A stretch of DNA of 64,000 bases from Nocardioidaceae bacterium (GTDB lineage: Bacteria; Actinomycetota; Actinomycetes; Propionibacteriales; Nocardioidaceae). The notes beneath the pieces were generated by a model, which was not told the origin of the DNA, did no database searches, and worked only from the letters and a program-made list of their open reading frames with translations. Made by a program: the position numbers and the translations under genes. The stretch covers positions 668,909 through 732,908 of the forward strand of contig JAUJOD010000001.1 of the NCBI GenBank assembly GCA_030447865.1, read 5' to 3'. Numbering within the stretch: position 1 is the first letter of the stretch; each line of letters begins with the position of its first letter. Shown here one piece after another: positions 53,974 through 62,559 of the stretch.

Positions 53974-54798
53974 TCAACCCTTCACAGCGCCGGAGGTCAA
54001 GCCGGCCACGATCTTACGTTGGAAAAGCAGAACGATGATGATGATGGGCACCGTGACCATCATCGACGCTGCCGCCAAGGTTGACGTCGGCGCGTTGAAC
54101 TGGTCGGGACCCACAAAGAACGCGAGCTGCGCAGGCACCGGTCGAGCATCGGTCGTCGAGGTGAGCGAGATGCCGAACACGAAGTCGTTCCAGGCAAAGA
54201 AGAACGTCAGGATCGCGGCAGTGAACACACCAGGAGCAGCCAGCGGGACGATCACCTTGCGGAACGCCTGCCACGCTGTCGCCCCGTCGACCTGGGCCGC
54301 CTGTTCCATCTCCCAGGGGATCTCCCGGAAGAACGCCGACAGCGTCCAGATCGCCAGCGGCAGCGTGAACGACATGTAGGGGATGATCAGGCCGGGCCAG
54401 GTGTCGAACAGCCCAAGCACCCGCCACTGATCGAACAGCGGTCCAACCAGCGATACCACCGGAAACATCGCAATGGCGAGGGCGATCGAGAGGACGACGC
54501 GCTTGCCAGTGAAGTCGAGGCGGGCGATGGCGTAGGCGGCCAGCGTCGCCAGGATCACCGACAGGGTGGTGGCGATGAGCGAGATCCCGAACGAGTTGAT
54601 GAGCGCTCGCTGGAAGTCGTCGTTCGCGAGCACCTCGCGGTAGGTGTCGAGTGTCGGGTCCTTCGGCAGGAACTGCGGGCTTCCCGCAGCGGCCTCCTCG
54701 ACGGACTTGAACGACAAGGAGAAAATCCAGGCCACCGGGAACAGGCACCACAGCAGAATCAGCACGAGTCCGATCCCTTGACCGACCTTGGTTCGCAT
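53974..54798 (-). CDS. sugB: Sugar ABC importer permease (SugB/MalG type)
   Basis: This is a 274-residue, six-helix inner-membrane permease with EAA motif region EIPWEMEQAAQVDGATAWQAFRKVIVPLAAPGVFTAAIL (about residues 175-210). The N-terminal helix WCLFPVAWIFSLSFK is followed by a large extracytoplasmic loop. The ATG overlaps the stop of the upstream permease by one base (TAATG). It forms the translocation pore with the following gene product. Confidence 0.9.
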   Translation of the reverse strand: MRTKVGQGIGLVLILLWCLFPVAWIFSLSFKSVEEAAAGSPQFLPKDPTLDTYREVLANDDFQRALINSFGISLIATTLSVILATLAAYAIARLDFTGKRVVLSIALAIAMFPVVSLVGPLFDQWRVLGLFDTWPGLIIPYMSFTLPLAIWTLSAFFREIPWEMEQAAQVDGATAWQAFRKVIVPLAAPGVFTAAILTFFFAWNDFVFGISLTSTTDARPVPAQLAFFVGPDQFNAPTSTLAAASMMVTVPIIIIVLLFQRKIVAGLTSGAVKG

Positions 54799-55745
54799 TA
54801 CCCCTCCTGCCTTGCCGCAGCAAGATCAACCCTGAACAACTTCACCAGCAGGAATGCAATCAGCATGACCGACAGGAACAACAGCACCGAGAGCGCGGAC
54901 CCGATGCCCAGCTCGAACTGCTCGATCACCTGTCGGTAGGTGAGGAACGACGCTGACTCGGTGCCCTGAGCGCCACGGGTCATCACATAGATGTTGTCGA
55001 AGATGCGGAAGGCGTCCAGCGCCCGGAACAGCACGGCGACCATGATGGCCGCTCTCATGTTGGGGATGATCACCTTCCACAGCCGCTGCCACCAGGTGGC
55101 CCCATCGACCTTGGCCGCCTCCAACATGTCCTCCGATATCTGGGACAACCCGGCGAGCAGCAGCAGCGACATGAACGGTGTGGTCTTCCAGATCTCGGAC
55201 ACGCAGATCGCGAACAGGGCTGGCCACTTGCTCCCGAACCAGTTGAAGTCGTCCCCGACGAACGGGAGCCAGCCGTTGACGAAGCCGTTGTTGAGGCTGA
55301 ACGCGAACTGCCAGGCGAACGCCGACACGACGGTGATGATGCCGTACGGGATGAGAATCGACGTCCGGACCACCCCACGGGCGAAGATCAGCCGGTGCAT
55401 CACCATCGCGAAGGCGAACCCGATGACCAGCTCGACCGCCACGGTCACCACCATGATGAAGACCGTGTTGCCGACGTCGATCCACCACAGTGAGTCGGTC
55501 AGCACCGCCAGATAGTTGTTGAGACCGACGAACTCCCGGTCCTCGGGCGCCGTGAGCCGGTACTTGTAAAGCGACAGGTACAGCGCCCTGAACATGGGGT
55601 AGGCCGTGACCAGCAGCATCATCACGACAGCCGGTGCTACCAGCTTCCACCCGAGGCGGTTCTCGCCACGCGAGCGTTCAGTCGCCGCCCGTCGCGCCCT
55701 GTCGGACGCCTGCGGTCGAGGCGCGGTTACAGCTCCAGTCGCCAT
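54798..55745 (-). CDS. sugA: Sugar ABC importer permease (SugA/MalF type)
   Basis: This 315-residue, six-helix permease has the EAA-type loop EDMLEAAKVDGATWWQRLWKVIIPNMRAAIMVAVLFRALDAFRIFDNIYVMTRG (about residues 205-260). The first helix KLVAPAVVMMLLVTAYPMFRALYLSL is preceded by a polar cytoplasmic tail rich in Arg. It lies 15 bases downstream of the lipoprotein gene and is coupled to sugB. Confidence 0.9.
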   Translation of the reverse strand: MATGAVTAPRPQASDRARRAATERSRGENRLGWKLVAPAVVMMLLVTAYPMFRALYLSLYKYRLTAPEDREFVGLNNYLAVLTDSLWWIDVGNTVFIMVVTVAVELVIGFAFAMVMHRLIFARGVVRTSILIPYGIITVVSAFAWQFAFSLNNGFVNGWLPFVGDDFNWFGSKWPALFAICVSEIWKTTPFMSLLLLAGLSQISEDMLEAAKVDGATWWQRLWKVIIPNMRAAIMVAVLFRALDAFRIFDNIYVMTRGAQGTESASFLTYRQVIEQFELGIGSALSVLLFLSVMLIAFLLVKLFRVDLAAARQEG

Positions 55746-55760
55746 GTCTCACACCACCCT

Positions 55761-57092
55761 TCAGACCAGTGCGTCGCCGTCGAGGACCGCGTTGATGAAC
55801 GTGGCCGTCTCTTGAGGGGTCGTCTGTTCATCTACTTGGCTCGGCGGGTGCCACTTGCTCAGTACGGCACTCACGACCGTGTTCCAGTACGGCGACGGCG
55901 GTCGGGGTCCGGCCGTGTCGATGCTCTCTCGGAACAGTTCGAGTAGATCCGTCGGGAACTGCTCCTTCAGGGCCTCGCTGTCGTAGGTGGCTTCGCTGGC
56001 CGGCATATTTCCGGTCTCGATCGCGTACTGGATCTGGTTCTCCTCGGAGGTGATGCACTCCACCGCCTGGGTGGCAAGGTCTGAGTTCTCGGAGAAGGCG
56101 CTGATCCCGATGTTGATGCCGCCGATCGGCGGGCGGGACTCCTTGCCCTCAACCGACTGCGGGTACCTCGCCCAGCCCAAGTCCTTGAAGACTGCCTCGT
56201 CGCCGCCCTTGACGGTGGCGTAGATGAAGGTCCAGTTGACCATGAACCCGCCGGGATCGCTGGCCTTCTCACCTAGGTACGGGATCACCGTGCCCTCGTT
56301 GGAGACTGAAATGTCGGCCTGAGCTGCCGAGGAGTTGGCGAGCTTCTCGACGATGCCAGCAGCGACGGTGCCTGCCTCGGAGTCGACGCCTACGGCGGCG
56401 TCGGCACCCTTGTCCGTCTCGGTGATGATGGCGCCGCCGGCACTGGTGATGAGCGCATTGATCCAGACGACGTACCCCTCGTACTTGTTGGCCTGCACGC
56501 CGACCGTGCCCTTGTTCTCGACGGCTGCGTCGATGACCTGGTCCCAGGTGACTGGTTGGCTCATGTCGAGGCGGGCGGCTTCGGCCAGGGACTTGCGGTA
56601 CCACAACACCTGCGTGTTCGCCCACAGCGGCGCGGCCACGAGCTTGCCATCCCAGGAGGCTCCTTCGACCGCCCCTTGGAGCACTCCCTCGGACGCGTTC
56701 GCTGGAACGGGCGCGAGATATCCGGCATCGGCGAACTCCGCGGTGAACACCGGGTCGAGGCTCATCAGGTCGATGGAGGTGTCCTCGGCGGCCAGCCGGC
56801 GGAGGAGCTGGATGCGCTGCTCGGTGGCGCTTTGGGGCAGCAGCTCGGTCTCGACCGTGTACTGGTCGGTGCTGCACCGCTCGGCGATGCCAGCCTGCCC
56901 GAAGGTACCCTTGAAATCGTCGGGGGCAGTGGGGTCGGGGTTGATGTACCACGTGAGGGTCGGCTTCCCGGAGTCGCCGCCGCCACATGCCGCGAGCAGC
57001 GACGAGGCGATCACCGCGACCATGCCCAGCGCCACCTGCCGTCGACGCGGGTGCTTCCTACGGCTGGCGGTGACTGGTTCAGGGCGTCCCAT
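55761..57092 (-). CDS. lpqY: LpqY-like trehalose/maltose-type substrate-binding lipoprotein
   Basis: This 443-residue lipoprotein has a signal peptide ending in the lipobox LLAAC (Cys near residue 37, after ALGMVAVIASS). The mature part follows the LpqY pattern: SATEQRIQLLRRLAAEDTSIDLMSLDPVFTAEFADAGYLAPVP, WANTQVLWYRKSLAEA, VQANKYEGYVVWINALITSAGG and PPIGGINIGISAFSEN. LpqY binds trehalose in mycobacteria, so trehalose is the leading guess but maltose is possible. ATG 57092 has AGGAGGAG a few bases upstream. It is the first gene of the importer operon. Confidence 0.85.
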   Translation of the reverse strand: MGRPEPVTASRRKHPRRRQVALGMVAVIASSLLAACGGGDSGKPTLTWYINPDPTAPDDFKGTFGQAGIAERCSTDQYTVETELLPQSATEQRIQLLRRLAAEDTSIDLMSLDPVFTAEFADAGYLAPVPANASEGVLQGAVEGASWDGKLVAAPLWANTQVLWYRKSLAEAARLDMSQPVTWDQVIDAAVENKGTVGVQANKYEGYVVWINALITSAGGAIITETDKGADAAVGVDSEAGTVAAGIVEKLANSSAAQADISVSNEGTVIPYLGEKASDPGGFMVNWTFIYATVKGGDEAVFKDLGWARYPQSVEGKESRPPIGGINIGISAFSENSDLATQAVECITSEENQIQYAIETGNMPASEATYDSEALKEQFPTDLLELFRESIDTAGPRPPSPYWNTVVSAVLSKWHPPSQVDEQTTPQETATFINAVLDGDALV

Positions 57093-57252
57093 GCTGCTCC
57101 TCCTGGAGTCTGGTTCCTTCACATCCTGCCGTGCCAGCCGAAAAGCGCAAGCCCGCCCCCAAAGTCTCGTCGCTCGGTGAGAGCACTCTAGGCAGTGAAT
57201 GGCGGTAGTGGTCTAAGGCGCGACGGTGACTTTGCGCTCAAGTCGAGCCGCT

Positions 57253-57270
57253 GTCACGGCTGCGCGTGAC
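57253..57270. promoter_or_regulatory. Palindrome GTCACG-N6-CGTGAC upstream of the importer and the dehydrogenase gene
   Basis: A perfect 6+6 inverted repeat lies in the 231-base divergent gap between lpqY (ATG 57092) and the GTG at 57324. It could be an operator for either gene. No LacI-type CGNTTNNNCG site is evident. The rest of the gap holds no gene. Confidence 0.35.
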
Positions 57271-57323
57271 GGCGGTGCCTCGGGATAAGTTCATGGCTAG
57301 CACCGAGGGAAGGCAGATGTGGA

Positions 57324-58475
57324 GTGGACCTACTGACGCTGGGAGTGATGGCCCGGTCGCGCAAGGAGAACGAGCGGCGCCTCCCTCTCCATCCGCGCCA
57401 CCTCGAGCGCATCGACGCGGACCTGCGCGACCACCTGTATCTCGAACGGGGGTACGGCCAGCGGTTCGGCAGGTCTGATGAGACGCTCGCGCCGTACGCT
57501 GCCGGGCTCCGCTCGCGCGACGACCTGATCGCCGACTGCGACGTGGTGCTGCTGCCCAAGCCGCTGCTGCATGACGTCGGTGAGCTGCGGGCGGGGCAGG
57601 TGTTGTGGGGATGGCCGCACTGCGTCCAAGACGCCGAACTGACCCAGATGGGCATCGACCGTCGGTTGACGATGATCGCGTGGGAGTCGATGAACCTGTG
57701 GTCAGCGGACGGGTCGTTTGAACGCCACGTCTTCTCCAAGAACAACCAGCTCGCGGGGTACGCGTCGGTGCTGCACGGCCTGCAGCTTGTCGGGCTGACC
57801 GGCCAGTACGGTCGCCCACTGCGTGCCGGAGTGATGGGGTCAGGCGCGACGGGGGTGGGCGCAGTCACGGCGCTGAACGCCTTGGGAGTCGTCGACGTCG
57901 ACCTCTTCACCCATCGCGACGTGAGTACGATCCCCACCCCGGAGCACTCGGTGCGGATGGTCCGCCTCGAACGCGATAGCAACGATCCAACCCGCCAGGA
58001 CGCTCTCTTCGACTCCGGGCGGGTTCCGCTGGCGAAGGCGCTGGCGCAGTACGACGTCGTCGTCAACTGCGTGCTGCAGGACACCGACGCGCCGCTCATG
58101 TTCGTGACCGACGACGATCTCGCCGACTTCAGCCCCGGCAGCCTGATCGTCGACGTGTCGTGCGACGCCGGAATGGGGTTCAGCTGGGCGCGGCCAACGT
58201 CCTTTGCCGACCCGATGTTCACCGTCGGCAACGAGGTCCACTACTACGCCGTCGACCACAGCCCGTCACTGCTGTGGGACTCGGCGACGTGGGACATCAG
58301 CGAGGCGTTGCTGCCGCACCTGCGCACGGTAATGAGTGGACCGGCGGCCTGGGAGGCCGATGAGACCGTACGTCGTGCGGTCGAGCTGCGCGACGGCGTG
58401 ATCCAGAACCCGCGCATCCTGTCCTTCCAGGGCCGGTCCCCCGACTACCCGCACGTGTCTGTGACTAGCGGCTAG
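57324..58475 (+). CDS. Alanine dehydrogenase/PNT family, N5-(carboxyethyl)ornithine synthase-like
   Basis: This 383-residue enzyme has an N-terminal substrate domain (TLGVMARSRKENERRLPLHP, with the KENExRxPL motif of alanine dehydrogenase/saccharopine enzymes) and a Rossmann domain (PLRAGVMGSGATGVGAVTALNALG around residues 165-190), then VDVSCDAGMGFSWARPTSF and NEVHYYAVDHSPSLLWDSATWDIS. This last pattern is typical of N5-(1-carboxyethyl)ornithine synthase relatives. It likely joins or reduces an alpha-keto acid and an amino acid amine. Assignment to opine-type chemistry is inference. The start may be GTG 57324 or ATG 57348. Its end overlaps pcm by 4 bases. Confidence 0.75.
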   Translation: MDLLTLGVMARSRKENERRLPLHPRHLERIDADLRDHLYLERGYGQRFGRSDETLAPYAAGLRSRDDLIADCDVVLLPKPLLHDVGELRAGQVLWGWPHCVQDAELTQMGIDRRLTMIAWESMNLWSADGSFERHVFSKNNQLAGYASVLHGLQLVGLTGQYGRPLRAGVMGSGATGVGAVTALNALGVVDVDLFTHRDVSTIPTPEHSVRMVRLERDSNDPTRQDALFDSGRVPLAKALAQYDVVVNCVLQDTDAPLMFVTDDDLADFSPGSLIVDVSCDAGMGFSWARPTSFADPMFTVGNEVHYYAVDHSPSLLWDSATWDISEALLPHLRTVMSGPAAWEADETVRRAVELRDGVIQNPRILSFQGRSPDYPHVSVTSG

Positions 58476-59056
58476 CGCAGTGGCACGAATGCGTAGTGGC
58501 CGACTCGCCGCACATTGACGCTGCCGTCGACGTCGCGGTCGACGACTGACAGGCGACCGAAGACGGGGATGACCATCCGCCCGCCGCGGCCTAGCTGGTC
58601 GACAAGTGCCTCGGGAAGTCGGCGAGCCTCGGCGGAGACGAGGATCCGGTCGAACGGGGCATGCTCAGGCAGCCCCAGGACCCCGTCGTCAGCTGGTTGT
58701 ATTGACGTCCAGGTCATGCCTTGAGTCGCCAGGTTCCGGCTACCCCACTCGGCCAGGTCGGGGACGAGCTCGACGCCGTACACGCGACCGCCTGAACCAG
58801 TGAGGTGGCCGAGCAGGGCCGTCGTCCAGCCTGACCCGCTGCCGACGTCGAGCACTCGGTCGCCCGACTGCACGTCGAGCAGGGTCAACATGTTGCGCAC
58901 CGTCGTCGGCTGGGAGTTGGTCTGGCCGTGCCCGATCGGCAGTGGCCGGTCCTTGCCGGCGTACCGGCGCTCGGTGTCGGTGAGGAAAGCCTCGCGGTGC
59001 ACTGCAGCGAACGCGGCGCTCACCCGCGGATCTGCCTCCTGCCGCCTGCTTCTCAT
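58472..59056 (-). CDS. pcm: Protein-L-isoaspartate O-methyltransferase
   Basis: This 194-residue repair methyltransferase recognises isoaspartyl residues in aged proteins. It has GHGQTNSQPTTVRNMLTLLDVQSGDRVLDVGSGSGWTTALLGHLTG, GVELVPDLAEWGSRNL, FDRILVSAEARRLPEALVDQL and GRMVIPV. ATG 59056. It is on its own strand in a convergent pair with the alanine dehydrogenase-like gene (4-base CTAG overlap) and 33 bases downstream of the CFA gene. Confidence 0.9.
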   Translation of the reverse strand: MRSRRQEADPRVSAAFAAVHREAFLTDTERRYAGKDRPLPIGHGQTNSQPTTVRNMLTLLDVQSGDRVLDVGSGSGWTTALLGHLTGSGGRVYGVELVPDLAEWGSRNLATQGMTWTSIQPADDGVLGLPEHAPFDRILVSAEARRLPEALVDQLGRGGRMVIPVFGRLSVVDRDVDGSVNVRRVGHYAFVPLR

Positions 59057-59089
59057 GCCCGATTCTAGAACCGCCGGCAGCTCTGGTGG

Positions 59090-60352
59090 CTAGCTCAGCC
59101 AGGTTGGCCGCAGCGGGAAGCCGGCGTCGCCAGACGGTCCGACCTTGACCGCCAGCACCTGGTGCAACTGAACGTCGTTGATCTCGAACCCACGCCGCGA
59201 ACCCGCCATGTAGAGGCCCCAGACTCGCGCGGTCGCCGCACCGACGTCGGCCACGCAGTCGTCCCAGTGGCGCACCAGGTTGGAGCACCAGGCGGCCAGT
59301 GTGAGCGCGTAGTGCTCGCGTAGGTTCTCCACATGGCGGACCTCGAGTCCGGCGTCTTGGGCTGCGGTAATGATGCGGCCGGCGCCGGTCAGCTCCCCGT
59401 CGGGAAACACGTAGCGGTCGATGAAGGCACCGGTCGTCACCCGTTCGGTGTTGGTCGGCCGGGTGATGCAGTGGTTGAGCAGCCGGCCGCCGTCGCGCAG
59501 CTTGTCGACGATGAACGAGAAGTACGCCGGGTAGTTGCGCAGGCCGACGTGTTCCAGCAGTCCGATGGAGCTGACCGCGTCGTAATCCGTGCCTGGCGTA
59601 TCGCGGTAGTCGCCGTGAGTGATCTGAACCCGGTCACTGAGCCCGTCAGCCTCGACGGCGGCCGCTGCCCATTCCGCCTGGGCAGCCGACAGCGTGATGC
59701 CGAGGGCGGAGACTCCATAGTGCGTCGCCGCGTGGCGCACCATCCCACCCCAGCCGCAGCCCAGGTCGAGCAGGCGCATCCCGGCGCGCAGCCCGAGTTT
59801 GCGCGCAATCAGGTCGAACTTCTCCTCCTGGGCCTCCTCGAGGCTGGAGTCGGGCTTGGGAAACACCGCGCAGGTGTAGGCCATCGACGGACCGAGCACC
59901 TTCTCGTAGAAGGCGTTCGACACGTCGTAGTGGTGTCCGATCGATTCCGCGTCACGCTCGCGGGAGTGCCGCAGACCCTCGGCGATCCGGCGCCAGCGCG
60001 GCAAAGTTTCTTGGCGGGGCGGTTCCGGAGGCACGAGCCGCCGCCAGCCCAGCTCCTTGATCAAGGCCGCCAGCTCCACCGGGGTGGGTGGACGGAGGCG
60101 CCACTGGCCGAGCAGCATCAGCGCCTCGTACGGGTCGCCGGGATGGACACCCTCCAGGTCGAGGTCGCCCGAGACGTACGCCCGGACCATGCCGAGGTCG
60201 CCGGGTGCGGTGGCCAGGAAACGGAGCCCGCGCTCGGTCTTCAGCCGCATGGTGATCGGCGACTGCGGCCCCAAGCCGCTGCCGTCGTACGCCTCGAAGC
60301 GCAGCGGCGGGGAGTCCACCGTGAGCTTCGAGACCATGGCTGCGATCGTCAT
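59090..60352 (-). CDS. CFA-synthase-like fatty-acid methyltransferase (UfaA1/TmsB-like)
   Basis: This 420-residue SAM methyltransferase acts on unsaturated fatty acyl chains of phospholipids. It has HHYDVSNAFYEKVLGPSMAYTCAVF, the SAM motif LLDLGCGWGGMVRHAATHYG, VSSIGLLEHVG and RRGFEINDVQLHQVLAVK. The N-terminal region of about 100 residues with LRFEAYDGSGLGP matches the mycobacterial UfaA1 (Rv0447c) group, whose partner FAD oxidase builds 10-methyl stearate (tuberculostearic acid) in related organisms. Its ATG overlaps the end of the FAD oxidase pseudogene (ATGA). Because the oxidase is damaged, the full 10-methyl product may not be made. Confidence 0.85.
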   Translation of the reverse strand: MTIAAMVSKLTVDSPPLRFEAYDGSGLGPQSPITMRLKTERGLRFLATAPGDLGMVRAYVSGDLDLEGVHPGDPYEALMLLGQWRLRPPTPVELAALIKELGWRRLVPPEPPRQETLPRWRRIAEGLRHSRERDAESIGHHYDVSNAFYEKVLGPSMAYTCAVFPKPDSSLEEAQEEKFDLIARKLGLRAGMRLLDLGCGWGGMVRHAATHYGVSALGITLSAAQAEWAAAAVEADGLSDRVQITHGDYRDTPGTDYDAVSSIGLLEHVGLRNYPAYFSFIVDKLRDGGRLLNHCITRPTNTERVTTGAFIDRYVFPDGELTGAGRIITAAQDAGLEVRHVENLREHYALTLAAWCSNLVRHWDDCVADVGAATARVWGLYMAGSRRGFEINDVQLHQVLAVKVGPSGDAGFPLRPTWLS

Positions 60353-61763
60353 CTGCGTCTCACCGCCTTCTCATAGAGACCAGTCAGCCGGTGCTTTGGG
60401 TCGTAGGCGTCTTTGACGGCTCGATAGCTGGCGCCACCGTAGATCGAGTCGAACGTCGCCTCGTCGTAGTAAGCGTCGGAGTACAGCGACTTGTGTCCGC
60501 CGAAGTCAGCCACGGCGGCTTCGACCTGTCTGTTGACGTCCCCGTCGCGGCGCCCGCCAGTGATCGGCACGGTCCCCCAGAAGCCGACGTTGACGTACAG
60601 CTGCCCGGGGCTCAGCGGGTACAGCGGCCAGTGCCGGGCTGAGCCTGAACCGGCCGGCTCGCGCAGCCGGAGCGGACACAACCACACCGGCGACATGGCG
60701 ACGTGCTGGGGTGAACCAGCGGAGGAAGTACCCCGTGCGCGCTCCACCGGGATCTCGACGTCCTACACGACGCGCTCGCGCGCCGGCCGCCCGCGCAGCC
60801 GGTCCAGCCGCGCCATCGCGCCCCATCGGTTCTCCAGCGCCACCAACCGGTGGTAGACGTCGCTGCGCCGATACCGCACCGGCCAGAGCCGTCGGGCTAC
60901 TGGGTGCTGGGCACCGAGAGCCGCTGAGCACCAGAACCAGTCGGTGTCCCACCGCCACAGGTAGTCGCGCACCGTCAACAGGTCACGCGACCGGTCCCGG
61001 ATCGACCGGTAGTAGATCTGATCGCCGGTGTAGTTGCTCGGCCGCAGCGGGCCGGCGTCGGCCGACCAGTGGCCAAGGGTGAGGTAGGACTCGTCGGGGC
61101 TGAACATCACCCCGTCGACGAAATGGACAGGCTCACCGTCGTGCTCGCGGCCCGGCTGCTCGCCGCCCATGCAGATGGACTCCACCGCCGCGGCCAGTCC
61201 GTCGAGGGAGTCGAAGCGGACGTGGCGCAGGGCGACGTACGGCTGCACCGGCTCGAGCTCGATGCGCAACCGGACGGCGTACCCCAGGCTGCCGTAGGAG
61301 TTCGGGAACGCAGCGAACAGGTCGGCGTGCTCGGTTGCCGACGCGGTGACGATCCGCCCGTCGCCGGTCAGGACGTCTAGCTTGGTCACCGACTCGTGCG
61401 GCAGCCCGTTGCGGAACGACGTCGACTCGATGCCGAGCCCGGTGACCGCGCCGCCGAGGGTGATCGTCTTCAGCTGGGGTACGACGAGCGGCATGAGCCC
61501 GTGGGCCAGGGTGGCGTCGACGAGCCGTTCGTAGGTGCACATCCCTTGGACGTCAGCCGTGCGCGCCACCGGGTCGACGTCGAGCACGCCGCCGAGGCCG
61601 CTGACGTCGAGGCCGGCGCCGCTGCTCTGGCCGCGCGGCGGAACAGGTTGGAGGTGCGCTTGGCGAGGCGTACGGGCTGGTCAGGCGGAACAGCGGCATA
61701 CGACGCCTGCAGCGCCTGGACTGCCCGAGCGTGCGCCTGGTGGGTTGCCGCGACGGCCACCAT
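60349..61763 (-). pseudogene. FAD-binding oxidoreductase of the 10-methyl fatty acid pathway, multiply damaged
   Basis: This homologue of the FAD-linked partner (TmsA/BfaA, Rv0449c type) of the CFA-like enzyme is readable across the region: RLAKRTSNLFRR; then GLDVSGLGGVLDVDPVARTADVQGMCTYERLVDATLAHGLMPLVVPQLKTITLGGAVTGLGIESTSFRNGLPHE; and at the end DAYDPKHRLTGLYEKAVRRR. Lesions are a frameshift near 61600-61640, an in-frame TAG at 60763-60765 where Q is expected in RERVV(Q)DVEIPVE, and two compensating frameshifts near 60715-60745 that displace YFLRWF. It is either a pseudogene or a low-quality sequence. Confidence 0.8.
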
Positions 61764-61791
61764 GACCGATCACTCTAGCCACCCCCTGGGG

Positions 61792-62448
61792 TCAGGCTTC
61801 CCGCTGCGTGATGGTGTCGAGGTCGGCCTGCAGGTCCTCGAGCGAGTCGTACACGTTGGCGGCTCCGGCGTCTTCGAGCTCGCCGATCGAGAACCCACCG
61901 GTGCGCACGGCGTACGTCGGCAGGCCGGCGCGCTTGGCGGCCTTCGCGTCCCAGACGGAGTCCCCGATCATCACCGCGTGCACGCCCTTCACCTTGGCCA
62001 TCGCCGTCTCGACCAGGTCAGGTGCGGGCTTGGTCTGCTCCGCGTCTGCTGAGGTGGTCCACGCCTCCGCCAGCCGGCGGCCGTCGAGCAGGTCCAGGTA
62101 GTGGTCGACGTGCTTGCTCTCCCCAGAGCTGGCGAGCACGAGCCGCAGCTCCCGCTCGCGGACCTCCTCGAGGAGCGGTTGCGCGCCTTCGAACGGCTGG
62201 ACTTCGGGCAGGAACTTGTCGAACTCCTCGGTCCACGCCGACCGCAGCTGGTCGCCGTACTCGTCCTCGGCCTGTTCTCCGGCCACAGCCTCGACCAGCT
62301 GATCACCGCCCATGCCGATAGCCCGGTGAATCCGCCACAGCGCGGGGGTCATGTCGTAGCGTCGGAAGGCGCGATACCACGACAAGGCGTGCTGGTAGTT
62401 GGTGTCGACAAGCGTGCCGTCGACGTCGAAGACGATGGTGTCGATCAT
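61792..62448 (-). CDS. HAD-family phosphatase
   Basis: This 218-residue HAD hydrolase of the beta-phosphoglucomutase/Gph type has motif I DTIVFDVDGTLVDTNYQH, LVLASSGESKHVDHYLDLLDGRR (motif II), and Lys in TKPAPDLV with GDSVWDAKAAKRAG (motif IV). The alpha-helical cap domain is intact. The substrate is unknown (for example a sugar or nucleotide phosphate). The start is ATG 62448, preferred over 62481 since homologues begin at MIDTIVFD. Confidence 0.87.
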   Translation of the reverse strand: MIDTIVFDVDGTLVDTNYQHALSWYRAFRRYDMTPALWRIHRAIGMGGDQLVEAVAGEQAEDEYGDQLRSAWTEEFDKFLPEVQPFEGAQPLLEEVRERELRLVLASSGESKHVDHYLDLLDGRRLAEAWTTSADAEQTKPAPDLVETAMAKVKGVHAVMIGDSVWDAKAAKRAGLPTYAVRTGGFSIGELEDAGAANVYDSLEDLQADLDTITQREA

Positions 62449-62559
62449 GGTTGGCGCTTTACCCAACCGGCCCATGGGCATGCTGTCGCGTGGGTCTGCG
62501 GACGGCGGAAACGAAGTACGGTGTGGTTGTCATACCGTCGACCCTGGCAGGCGAGGCAG

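Noticed and set aside
59333-60376. 347-residue plus-strand ORF opposite the CFA gene
   Set aside because: Shadow of the methyltransferase frame.
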